In this document: positions 22,318 through 33,800 of the stretch, piece by piece
How the letters are laid out: every line of letters begins with the position of its first letter
Position numbering within the stretch: position 1 is the first letter of the stretch
Origin: Alnus glutinosa
Lineage: Eukaryota > Streptophyta > Magnoliopsida > Fagales > Betulaceae
Length of the DNA: 64,000 bases
Assembly: GCF_958979055.1 (NCBI RefSeq)
Contig: NC_084886.1
Location: 12,014,654-12,078,653 of the forward strand
Direction: 5' to 3'
The notes under the pieces: generated by a model
What the model was told of the DNA's origin: nothing
Seen by the model: only the letters and a program-made list of their open reading frames with translations
Databases searched by the model: none
Position numbers and translations under genes: made by a program

Positions 22318-25300
22318 TCAATAATCCATGCCACCCATGCCACCACCCATTGCCGGAGCCTCTTTCTCTTCCTTAGGTATTTCGGTCACAACAGCTTCAG
22401 TAGTTGTCATCAAAGACGACACACTGAACACAGAAAGTGAAAAACAAGATTTAACACAACTTCTCAATGACAAATACCAAAGTCAACACAAACAAACAGT
22501 AGGATCTTTAATCTTACCTTGCGGCATCAACCAAAGCAGTCCTAATTACTTTCACCGGGTCAATTATTCCAGATTTGACCATATCAACATATTCATCTGC
22601 TCATGCAATTTCTAAATTAGTACAAACGAATACACAACCTAGTGAGAGAGATAATGATAAACTGTGGGGAATTTACATACCTTTGGCTGCATCGTATCCT
22701 TTGTCAGGGTCACTTTCTTCCAACAGCTTACCAACAATAACAGCCCCCTCAACTCCAGCATTAGAAGCAATTGTGTACGCAGGTGTCTGCATTAATAACA
22801 AATAAGAACAAATAGCCCAGATGAGGACAAAAATTTCTTACGAACTGGTTTGTAAGTAATTTACTACAAACCAACTTCTAATAATAACATGTATTCATTG
22901 CATTTGAGAGCATATGTTCTTTTTAATTGCATGTGTTTTCTCACATTTTTTTTTAATAGCTTAAATGACACATGTCGCTTTTAGACGCTAATTTGTATGA
23001 ATTTCTTACAAACCAGTTTGTAAGAAATTTGTGTCCCCTAGATAACCAGACAAAAATGACAACTTTCAAGCTTAAGACATGCCAGAAGATCTATTGCACG
23101 GGTAGATGCAAAACAAAGATTTAACTATGTTTGACACAAGTTTTTTTACAGAACTCAAAAGGCCCCAAAAAAACCACTTGGGATCTTATTAGACATAAGT
23201 CACTGACACAATGGACGAGAATCCGTTCAAGTAATCCAAGCAAAGTGCTCTCAAATACTTAGTTCCAAAAACTATAAGAAACAAACCTTCAGAGCATTCT
23301 GAATAATCTGAACACCGATCTTCTGATCAAAGTTGGCAGTTTCCAGCTTATCCAACTCTTTTGATGCATAAAGAAGAGCAACGCCACCACCTGCAGATGG
23401 GAAACTCTTGTAATATCTGTCCACTGACTCAAATTTCAACCAGATAACTACAAAATAATAGATAAACGATTTACCTGGTACTATACCCTCCTCTACAGCT
23501 GCCTTTGTGGCATTTAAGGCATCGGTCACTCTATCCTTCTTCTCACTAACTTCAGTTTCGCTAGCTCCTCCAATCTGTGAAAATAAAGCAAATTTCAACC
23601 ATTTCTTGGCCCATTACACCACTACCCAAGAATGCGCATAGACAACAAAAGATAAAGATCAGCCAGCCTAACCAGCAAGAGCAGTTGTTGCATTAGTTAG
23701 TTGACAGATTCATAAAATGTTAGAATATAACAGTAACCAGACCTTCAACACAGCGACACCACCAGAAAGCTTTGCCAATCTCTCTTGTAACTTTTCTTTG
23801 TCATAATCAGAAGTGCTATTTTCAATTGCTGACCGGATCTGTTACCACAATTATTGTTGACATCAATAACTTAGGATATGAAAAGATCTAACTAAGTTTG
23901 TTTAGGAATATATTTCTCAACTAACAGGATAACAATTAATCAATTTTCACAATTCAAATATCAAATAATGCGAAAAAGGACAGAAAAACAAAGTCTAGGA
24001 GGTACTAAGACTAACCTGTTCACATCTTTCCTCAATAGCCTTCTTGTCGCCAGCACCATCAAGAATAACAGTGTCATCTTTTGATATTGCGGCCTAAAAC
24101 AAAAACTGTTAATTATCCTCTGAAAATCATTATATGATAAAGAGCTAACATCGACACTTATTCCAAATTTACCAATCCGAATTTCACATCAATCAAAATT
24201 TACCATGAGAATCATTGTCTACTACATTAAAAGTTAATCTATACGCCGAGTAAAAGTCCAATGTCTTAAATTTGTCAATCAGAATTGTAAACATCAATAA
24301 AAATTTACACTGAAAGAGCCATGGTCAAAGAGATGGAGTACATATATAAACTTCAAACCGTATTCAAGCTTACCTTCTTGCAAGTGCCAAGCATATCCAG
24401 ATCCACTTTTTCAAGATTCATGCCAAGCTCGTCGGTAATAAGCTAAAATATAGAGGTAACACAGATCAGGGTCATGCAGTACCGTAAAATTGAGAAGTTT
24501 AAACTGATACAGGACGGTAGGCTTACTTCTCCTCCTGTAAGAACAGCTAGATCCTGCAGAAAAGCTTTCCTGTTTTCACCAAAACCAGGAGCTTTAATAG
24601 CACAAACCTGTAGCAATGACATTCACATCAGTTTAGCAAATAACACCACCCCTGTATCAAGTGTAAATAAAAAAGGGAACAGGAAATACAGCCAACCACA
24701 AAAAATAAATTAAAAAAAATCAACCTTGATTCCAGCACGAAGCTTATTCAGGATAAGAGTTGCCAAAGCCTCACTTTCCACATCTTCGGCAACAATTAGT
24801 AAGGGCCTTTGTCTCTGAACAAAATAAGTGTGAGCAGAATACATCAATTGGTAAAATATGGATCCAAATAAAATTGATTTACCAGAAGTTGCTCACCTTC
24901 AAAGCCAGCTCTAATACTTTAATGACAGCATTTAAACTTGAGATCTTCTTCTCATGAATTAGAATGAGAGGGTCTTCCAATTCCTGTCAACAAATAGGCC
25001 ATGGACATTGCTTTAAAACTGAAGCAGCACCAAGTTTTTTTAATTTTTTTTTGAAAATTTAAAAAATAAAAAGACTTGGACAGCTGGTGAGCACGCAACC
25101 GGCACTTTCAAGTCTATATAACCAGGCATTTGTGTCATGAGAAGAGGTAAAAACTTACACATTTCTGGGTTTTTGGGTTAGTAATGAAATAAGGGGATAT
25201 GTAACCCCTATCTAGCTTCATGCCCTCCACAACTTCCAACTCATTATACAATGTTTTTCCATCCTGAAACGGTTAAATAAAGTAAGAACCACACTTCTTG

Positions 25301-27249
25301 GGAAACGTTTGGCAGTTGGCACCAAGAGGCACCCCCTTATAGTTAGAAAATACAAGGTATCAATAGCAATAGTAAGTTAATTACTTGGATTGTGATTACT
25401 CCCTCTTTGCCAACTCTCTCCATAGCCCTTGCAATCAACTCACCAATTTCTCTATCTCCGTTTGCAGATATTGTCCCAACCTGTCACATTAGATTTATAT
25501 ACCGGAGACCTTGGATTAAATCTCACAAGCTTTACTTTTATAAACCCCCAGCACTAAGGAACTCATGCTGCAAAAGGCTGAGTTACTAGAAAGCATCAAA
25601 CAGACCTGTGCTATTTCTTCAGATGTGCTGATCATTCGTGCTCTGCTCTTCAAATGTGTAACAACAGCGTCAACTGCCATGGTAATACCACGTCTTAGGT
25701 CCATCGCATTCATTCCGGCAGCAACTGACTTGCACCCTTCGGTAAATATTGCTCGGGTAAGTACTGTAGCACAGGTTGTCCCTGCAAACACATTGAAAAG
25801 TCCTCACAGTTCTCATTGCTCAGCTTAAAGGGGTGAAAGAAAAGAGTTGCACATCTCGAACACAACTTCTAATTTAAGAACACCAAATCTTCTACCGTGT
25901 ATAAGAATGCAAGCCAAGCCAAGCCATTCTCAACAATAACCAAAAACAACACAAATACATGAACAGAATTATCACAGTTAAATTATCTGTGTTTCCACCA
26001 AACGCTTCTATGGGAAGAAGACCTTACCATCCCCTGCTGTATCATTGGTGGCATTTGCAACCTGTTTCACAAGGCTGGCACCAATATTCTTGACTTTGTC
26101 CTTGAATTCAATGCTCTTTGCAACGGTTACACCATCTTTTGTAACTTTTGGGGCACCCCAACTTTGTTCAATTACCACATTACGTCCCTTCAACAGCAAA
26201 ACACCAATGTCAACACTTAACCACATTGAATATTCCAACATGAAGAAAAGAAAAGGTTTGAACAAAACAATAACCTGGATTATAAATATACTAGCGAAGA
26301 AAGCAGATTCATGGATCTTCAAACAGGCAACTTTACTTTTTTTCCTAAATATCAGCATACAATCACACTAATATCTCCAGCGTTCGATCAATGAGTAAAT
26401 TAATAAGAAACACAAACCCGGAGATCTATATATCAAGATTCCACGAAGAATACATTCATTATTAAAATAAAATAATTATTAAATAAATTATTGGGGCCTA
26501 AAACCAGCAAAAACACCAACGCTTATAAAAATTCTTACCGATAAATGATATTGAGATACGAGTTACACAGCAAAAGTTAGAGATATCAATTAAGAATGAT
26601 CTGGTTAGCTAGATATGGAGGGAGTACCTTAGGACCCATAGTGACTTTGACAGCATCGGCTAGCTCTTCCACACCCTTAAGCATAAGAGCCCGGGCCTCC
26701 ACTCCAAATCTGATGTCTTTGGCCGCATAATTCCTGCTCCAACTCAATCTACTACCAACCTGTATACAACAAAGCGAGGGGATCAACACAAAATTAGAAG
26801 AGATAATCATAGAAGTTCCAGAGTCTAAGGAAAACCCAAAAACCAGTTCTCCCACCTGCTGGGAATTGTTCCTAGCGACCCTGCAAAAGCCAAATAAAAA
26901 AAAAAAAAAAATACAAGAAGAACAAATTAATTGTCTTTTTGTTTTCTTAGAAGGTAGGAAAAAAAAAAAACAAGAACGATGAACGATAAACGATAAACAA
27001 CGAAATTCATAATGCTAAGCTGCTTTGAAGAAAGTAACTAAGTTTCACCATGTCTAAACTCGAAACAGTGATAAACAAAAAAACCCATATCCAAGACATT
27101 GATTATCGCATTTTCTCGGGAACCAAATGGAATAAGAGAAGAATGAAAGAAACCCAAATGGAAAAAGAAGAGGAGGAATCGGAACGGAAGGGGAGGGGAA
27201 AGAGCACGTACCGGGCTCTGGAGGCTAGGCTTGAGGCGAAGCGGTACAT
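22318..27249 (-). CDS. HSP60: Mitochondrial chaperonin CPN60 (HSP60)
   Basis: This group I chaperonin folds proteins in the mitochondrial matrix as a double-ring ATPase with CPN10. The 18 exons, all phase-checked, are 27249-27212, 26880-26856, 26759-26628, 26187-26028, 25781-25606, 25480-25385, 25263-25159, 24983-24897, 24814-24725, 24607-24527, 24442-24374, 24093-24016, 23838-23743, 23574-23475, 23390-23287, 22786-22681, 22596-22518 and 22423-22318. They encode 575 residues, the normal plant length. A presequence starting [17 protein letters not shown] precedes the mature start near YAAKDIRFG. The ATP-site motif GDGTT is at 117-121, and VTMGPKGRNV and [14 protein letters not shown] are intact. 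The tail ends GGGMGGMDY, as in other mitochondrial CPN60s. A candidate heat shock element lies about 92 bases upstream. Intron 15 contains a hAT MITE. It is transcribed away from NDUFA13. Confidence 0.96.
22825..23038. mobile_element. hAT MITE, family copy 2
   Basis: It starts GGACAAAAATTTCTTACG near 22825 and ends TAAGAAATTTGTGTCCCC. The interior resembles the copy at 21213-21440, including TTGTAAG repeats near each end. The flanks only loosely match each other, so the target duplication has decayed. It lies within intron 15 of the CPN60 gene, 143 bases from the nearer exon edge, with no effect on the splice sites. Confidence 0.75.
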
Positions 27250-27340
27250 GATTGTGATGGGAGGGAGAAATGGCAGAGACTACAAAAGAGAGACTGAAAC
27301 AGCGTGGAGGAGAAGTGGTGCTTTTAAAAGGAAATGAAGG

Positions 27341-27353
27341 GAAGGGTCTAGAA
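27341..27353 (-). promoter_or_regulatory. Candidate heat shock element of CPN60
   Basis: On the + strand GAAGGGTCTAGAA has three units with exact HSE spacing (GAA, two bases, GTC, two bases, GAA). One unit differs from TTC at one base. It lies 92-104 bases upstream of the CPN60 ATG. Beyond it are a second CTTCTAG half-site, a telo-box-like TAGGGTTT at about 27373-27380, and TATA-like sequences at about 27413-27432. It is a motif match only. Confidence 0.4.
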
Positions 27354-27380
27354 GCAGTCACCGGCAGCTTCTAGGGTTTA

Positions 27381-30300
27381 AGGGTTTTTGTGTTTTTTTA
27401 TTTATTATTTTGTATTATATGGACTATATATGGTCCATGGCGTAGTACTTACGAGTATGATTTTAACGTGGTTTAAGGTGTTTTTTTAACGTGGTTTAAG
27501 GTTTCTTTTTGGCTTTTGAACCCTTTATTTCATTGGACCCCCAAACAAAAAGCTAGTTTTTTCTATGTCCATATTTAGAGTAAAAAATAAAAATTGAATA
27601 ATATAGCACATATTACAGTCTCGAAAGGACTTCAGGTATGTTTGGCAAAGCTTTTTTTCTTCTTCTTCTTTTTTTTTTTTTAATGGTAATAAAAATTAAT
27701 TGATGTGATACAAAAGTAAAATGATTTTTGAATTTTGAATTTTGAATTTTTTTGAGAGATAAGTGAAATAAAGTTGTTTATTAATGTGAAAAAAAGAGTT
27801 TGACTCTTTTCTTTTAGCGAAATTAAAAAATTGAAAAAAAAAAAAGGAAAAAAAAAAAGAAAAAAAAAAAAAAAGAGAGGGGGAAATCAGAAATGCTTGC
27901 CAAATGCACATGAGTAAGTAGTTACTTAAAAATTAGTTTTTGCTCATTGATCCTGGTTAGTTTGAAATTCAATCATTTCGAATTGCAATAATTTTGAGCA
28001 GCTGATCTTTGAGGTATAGCTAAGCGATTTGTGGTCACTAACATCTCAAAATCTATTCATATTGACCTATAATTTTAGGTATTGGCCTTATATGCTGAAA
28101 TGGCACTGTCATGTCAATAATATATTTTTTTTTAACAAACCTCTTTCCTTTGTGTTGATTGACGTCACCCTCAATTGTCATGCGGTAGTGGTCGTGACCA
28201 CAAAATTTAATATAAACGAGATCAGCTCAATAGATTTTAAGGTTTAAGACAGACAATTTAATTGGAACCTTTTTTATATTTAAATATTAGTTTTAATTTT
28301 TAGTTTCTATTTTTCATTTAAGAATCATTCCTTTCACTTTTTTATCTTAAATTTTTCCAAACAACAAGTGAATTCATCTTCATTTCAAGACATTCAGTTT
28401 TAACGAATGGCAAATTTTGTATTGAGCTATATATAATTCATTTTATGAAGAATATAATTTTTCACTTAAATATAAACACTATAAAAATTTAATTCATTTC
28501 GTAAAGTTTCCCCTTATTTTAATGAAAGAACATAGCCGACATATTAGTTTGGAGTTAAGACGAAATTACAAGTGTTATTACTTTTGGGGTGCCACTAATG
28601 TGACTTTTTATTTTTCTCTTTCCCTCTAAAGTCTCAATATATTGGGATTCAATTTTTTGTAATTGTTTTTCACCATAATTGGGGCTTTAAAGATTTTTTT
28701 TTTTTTTTAAATGAAACTTAATTAACTATTGTCATTTGGGGACTTAGGTGACCGCCTAATTGGCCGAGACAATGAGATGGCCCTGAATACAGAACAAATC
28801 GATCTAGTGCAAACCAAATATGGTGGGTTTGTTTTGCACCAAATCGAAGATCAGGGTTCGAAGGTGATGGGGCCACTCGCAAAGGTTAAGTGGGAATGAC
28901 CGACCACCCTCCTACCTTGCGTTGCACTACCACATTAGTTAGTGAAGACCATGTAGTAAAATAGTAAATAATAAGATGAAAGTACGGTTATTATATTTTT
29001 ATAACAGAAATCATCCCGCCATAGGTGGTTATAAAATAACCGCGTTTATTTAAAATTATAACCGCAAGGCATAATTGCTTTTAAATTTGAGCATTTTGGG
29101 TCTATTTTTTAGTATTGAGCATTCATTGAACTTCTTTTTTGGGCTTTCCTCCCCTCCCTGATATATGGTGTAATTTAAAACTCCATATGAAACAATATCG
29201 TTTTGTGTGTGTGTGTGTATGTATGTATATATAATATTTATATGGGTAGGTGGTTAGCAGTTTTTTCAACCTACCTAAAAAAACGGTTAGGCAATTAGCG
29301 GTTTAAAACGGTTATAGGTTTAGGGCTATTATTAACTACCCACAATTTCACCCTTGGGACTAAATACATTTAGCATTTCTCCAGCTGGGCGCCAAAGCTT
29401 TCACGTGACATTTGCTTATCTTAAATTGCTGATTGTACTAGCCTTTTTTCTTCTCCAAAAAAGGACAAGAGGGGGTGACTAACCATGGTTACTCTACTTG
29501 GGTGTTACCATGGTAGCACTTACCAGCTATAAATTACTCAGAGGGGCCTATACAGCGAAAAACCGTTAGCGCTTTCTCAAAACAATGGAGTCATAGCCAG
29601 ACTCTGTCCCACCAAGGCATCGATGGAACCTAAGGTGTCTAATATTAATCAGGAATGAGTTATTCTCATTGTAGGATTCGAACTAACTCCTTAACCGTTG
29701 CCTAACCTCATGGAGATTTTATTGAGATCACTGAATCACAGCCACTTATGGTTGATTATACTAACTTTGAAGATGCGTGTAGCCATCTTGTATAAAAGAA
29801 CAAGTGACATATTGATTTATTTTACTCAATTAATTAAATCAGCGTAAAAGTGTTGCATGCTAGTTTTTCTTTAAATATTATTTTTCAAAGTCTTAAGAAT
29901 AAAGATAAATGTAATGATATAGAGATCACACAACCTAATGATTATTTGTCCAACAAAAGAAATAATATTTTATTATTATAATGTGCTACAATGAATAGCA
30001 ATATATTGCAATTCACTTAGCAAAAAATGTATTCTACTTATTTTCAACCTAATTTGTTGGAGATGAAAATTGAGTGATGTTAGTTAAAAATACATATTAT
30101 GATGGATTTACCTAATCCGTAGGAAATGCTCTTACATGTAAAATTTTTGTTGGAAGGGAAACATACGTTTAATTTCTCTAAAGTTGTACTCTTTTTTTTT
30201 TTTTTTTTCATATTTTTTTTACCTTTAATGTTTATAAATTAGCGATCTTCCTCTTGAAGTTTTTGAGATTGTTAATACAATGGATGTATAAGCGCGGCGG

Positions 30301-30780
30301 TTAATATTTACTAATAAGTGGTAAGCGTTAATAACCGCAACAATTGCTAACTGGGTAATTGGAAATAATTGCAACCGGATTATCGAATAATTGGGTACCT
30401 CGATTGTGATTATCGGTTATAGGATTTTAAGAAACCGGTTAATAGTCGGGTAACCGGTTTTTTTGTTTTTTGTTATATATATATATATACACATTTACCT
30501 ATAAAAAAAGAATATATATATATACACATTAAAATTAATAAAAAAAATGTAGCCGAATCACCACCACCAACCTTTTTTTTTTTCCCTAAACCAGGAGACC
30601 ACCTGTATCCTTCGAATTGGCCAAAAAGCTCACTCTCCTACACCCACCCGCACATTACCACCACCACCACCACTGCACACACACACAGCCTTGCTACGAA
30701 CATTTCCTCCTCAGCTTCTTCTCCAATCTCCACCCACTCAGCTCCTCGGAACTCCCATATTTCTATTCTCTATCAAATTA
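27381..30780. other. Intergenic region between divergent CPN60 and NDUFA13
   Basis: About 3.4 kb of AT-rich DNA. A 17-base direct repeat, TTAACGTGGTTTAAGGT, occurs at about 27463 and 27487. A MITE of about 270 bp (27638-27905) has ends TTTGGCAAAGC and (reverse) ATTTGGCAAGC with a poly-A/T core. A GT/GTAT microsatellite lies near 29200-29230 and TA runs near 30472-30520. Stretches at 28990-29080 and 30280-30460 are rich in GGTTAT/CCGGTTAA words and look like decayed hAT subterminal repeats. No gene is called. Confidence 0.45.
29482..29722 (-). mobile_element. Possible tRNA-derived SINE
   Basis: Read on the minus strand, GGTTAGGCAACGGTTAAGGAG followed by AGTTCGAATCCTAC resembles box A and box B of a tRNA-related SINE head. 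About 190 bases of non-coding body follow. I see no clear target duplication or poly-A tail, so this is tentative. Confidence 0.35.
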
Positions 30781-30800
30781 CAGAGAGAGAGAGAGAGAGA
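30781..30800 (+). repeat. (GA)n in the NDUFA13 5' UTR
   Basis: Ten GA units end seven bases before the NDUFA13 start codon at 30807. GA repeats in plant leaders can bind BASIC PENTACYSTEINE factors; whether that happens here is not known. Confidence 0.75.
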
Positions 30801-30806
30801 CCAAAG

Positions 30807-33800
30807 ATGACGGAGGCAGCGATAAGGAAGAAGCCAGGCATGGTGAGCGTGAAGGACATGCCGGTCCTCCAAGACGGGCCGCCTCCGGGCGGGTTCCCGC
30901 CGGTCCGGTACGCCCGTAGGATCCCCAACAAGGGACCCAGCGCCGTGGCCATTTTCCTCGCAGCCTTCGGTGCTTTCTCCTGGGGCATGTACCAGGTCGG
31001 CAAGGGCAACAAGATCCGCAGGTCAGCATTTCTCGATCGCCATCATCATCAGCTTCTTCTTTATCTCTTGTTTTTGATATTTTTGTTTTGCTCAATGATT
31101 TGCTTATCTGGGTTTGGCTGTTTTGTCAATATGGTCGAATGGAGATGTGGGGGTTATGTTTAGTGGTGCATAGATCTTTGTTTTGTTGATTTCTTGTTGA
31201 TATTGATGATGAAAGAGTTCTGGGTTTTGGTGGTTCTTTGAGATGGGCTCTAGAAATGAGGTGGGTCTTTTGGGTTTTGCTATTTTGGCTAATATCTTTT
31301 GCAATTCTTAGATAATTATCCTTTTTCAAAAACGAATTGTATTTTGTTTAGGTTAGCTATCAATCCGGTATGAGTTTTTTGTGTATTGGGTTTTGGTGGA
31401 GAAGCAAATGCGACTTGTAATGTGCACTGTGATTTGGAGTCATTCAAATGTGGGAGTTGACTGTATTCCCTTTGTTGAAACCGCAGAACTTTGCTTTGGA
31501 ATGTCAATAAAGTTGATGGTTTGCTAAACGTTGGTTGGCAATAACTTCACGCCAATGAGGTTGAAAATCATGAGTGGATATGGATAATTTGTATTTATGA
31601 TTATAATCATAACAACTCCTCTGACTTTGAGTCAAGCAATCTGATCTTCAAAGATGATAGGGGACAGGAAAGTGTTAGGCTTTTGAGGGGAAAAAATTGG
31701 GTTGTTATACTTGAGTAAGTTGTTTATGTAATATCTACAAATAAGGTGTATGGTCTTCATTTGCAAGAGTTGGGGAGTGAGGAATTCAAAGTTCAACATA
31801 AAGGATCGGGTGTAGGAGTTTTATTAAACATTTTGTGGGAGGAATTTGAAGAAAGATCAAGAAAAGAAATTTGAATTAAAAAAGTAGTTCTATTGGACTC
31901 ATTTGACAACGCTTTTTGAGGGTAGCTTTTTGCTTTTTAGCAAAAAAAAAAATAATAGCATTAACAAACAACTTAAAATACAAAACACTCAAAACTACTT
32001 TCACATTTATGTCACATCACAACAAAAAAGAAGAAGCAAAAAGCACCATCTAAAACATTTTGCCAAACGAACTTTCTTTTTTCCTTTTTTGCAGGAGTGG
32101 GTGTCTACCATCGAGGCTATTGTCTTGAGTAATTTAAGAAGTTGGGTCGGTAAATTAGCATAGAGGAGATAAGATCAAACATTGGGTGATAGGATCGGAG
32201 AAGTATTACAAGAAGAAAATATGCAAGTAAATAGAAAGAGTCTCCACTTGGGTTGGAGAAATACCACAGTACACAAGATAATTTATTCTCTACCCACTCG
32301 GTGAGCAAATAACTGCTTATAAAACGTAGAACACATCAGTTACTTAATAGTTACTAATAACCCACTAGCAGTTACTCCACTATCGCATATTAACACTAAC
32401 ACAAGATAACCTAATAACAATACAATACAACTTCTACGAGCAGTAACCCACTAACAGTGCAATACAACTTCCATAACAAAGACACATTGTGCCTATCATT
32501 CGCTGCCCCTTCAGTTGGAACCTTGTCCCTGAGGTTCATGCTTGCTGCTCTGACTCTCCTTCTATGGTTACCATGACCTCCCAAGGTTGGTCATTCTCGA
32601 TGAAAAAGAGATGAGATATACGACATTTATTCCCTGTAGGATAATGTTCACTACAATTGAAAGTTAGCCATTTTTCACGCCTTTTCTACATCTCTTCCCA
32701 AGAAAGTTTCTTTATCAACGAAACGGTACAAGGGTTAGGTGATGTTGCTGCATCACTATCTGGCATGTGAACTGCCCTTTGTACATTTTATTCATTTAGT
32801 TGATGTTGCCATGCCAATATCTCATCCTACATTCGGGACAACTCAATGGTTTCCCGAAAGGTATTGAGTCAAAACATCTTCACCTGCGTGGCCATCTTTG
32901 TCTTCAAGCTTCCAAGGAAAGTTCCAATTAGAGCCTTTTATGGCCATCCAATAACCCTACTAGCCAGCCCCTCAAACTCTCTTTGATAGTCGCACAACGT
33001 CCCATGTTGTTTGATGTTTGATAATGTTTCATCAGAGTTTTCATATTCAGTGGAACCAAATCAGACCTCTAGTTCTCTTTCAAACACATCCCAAGTAACC
33101 ACCAAACCTTCCTCCTTGTGCACTTGCTGCAACCACTGCCACCACCGATTAGCTTTTCATTTGAGGTGGAAAGAAGCAAGAATAACCCCTTGATCTGCTG
33201 CTGTTCCCTGGTATTCAAAGAACTGCTCCACCCGATTGAGCCACACCGATGGATCGTCCCCTGAATATCATGGGAAGTCCATCTTAATGTACTTTGGCAG
33301 TGCGACATGGGTGCTAGAATCATCCTTATGACTCGAGGATTGCGTCAATGATCCTGGTTCAGTTGAGGATGATGAGGGCTTCTCATGTTTACCACTGTTA
33401 TTCCTAAGAATTCAGTGATTTCCTTCAACGATGCCTCCATTTCCTGTGAACTTATGCTGGTGTTCTGCACCTCGACTTCCAGTCGTCGAATAGCTTCACA
33501 AACCTCCTGCGCATCCACTTCTACCTTCTTGATACGCTTCTTAATGGTAGCCATGTTCTGATACCAAATGATAGGATCAGAGAAGTATTACAAGAAGAAA
33601 ATATGCAACTAAATTGAAAGGAGAGAGAAAGAGAGAGCGCACAGAAATTACAAATAAAACACCAGCAAAGTAACTCAAAATAAAACCCAACTAGATTCAA
33701 ACTAAATTATGCAAACTCCCAAGTAGGCTCATATTTGAATATTGACATGTGCCAAATTAAAGCTTGGGCCTTTGAAGCATCATTTCCATGCCTTTTGTAA

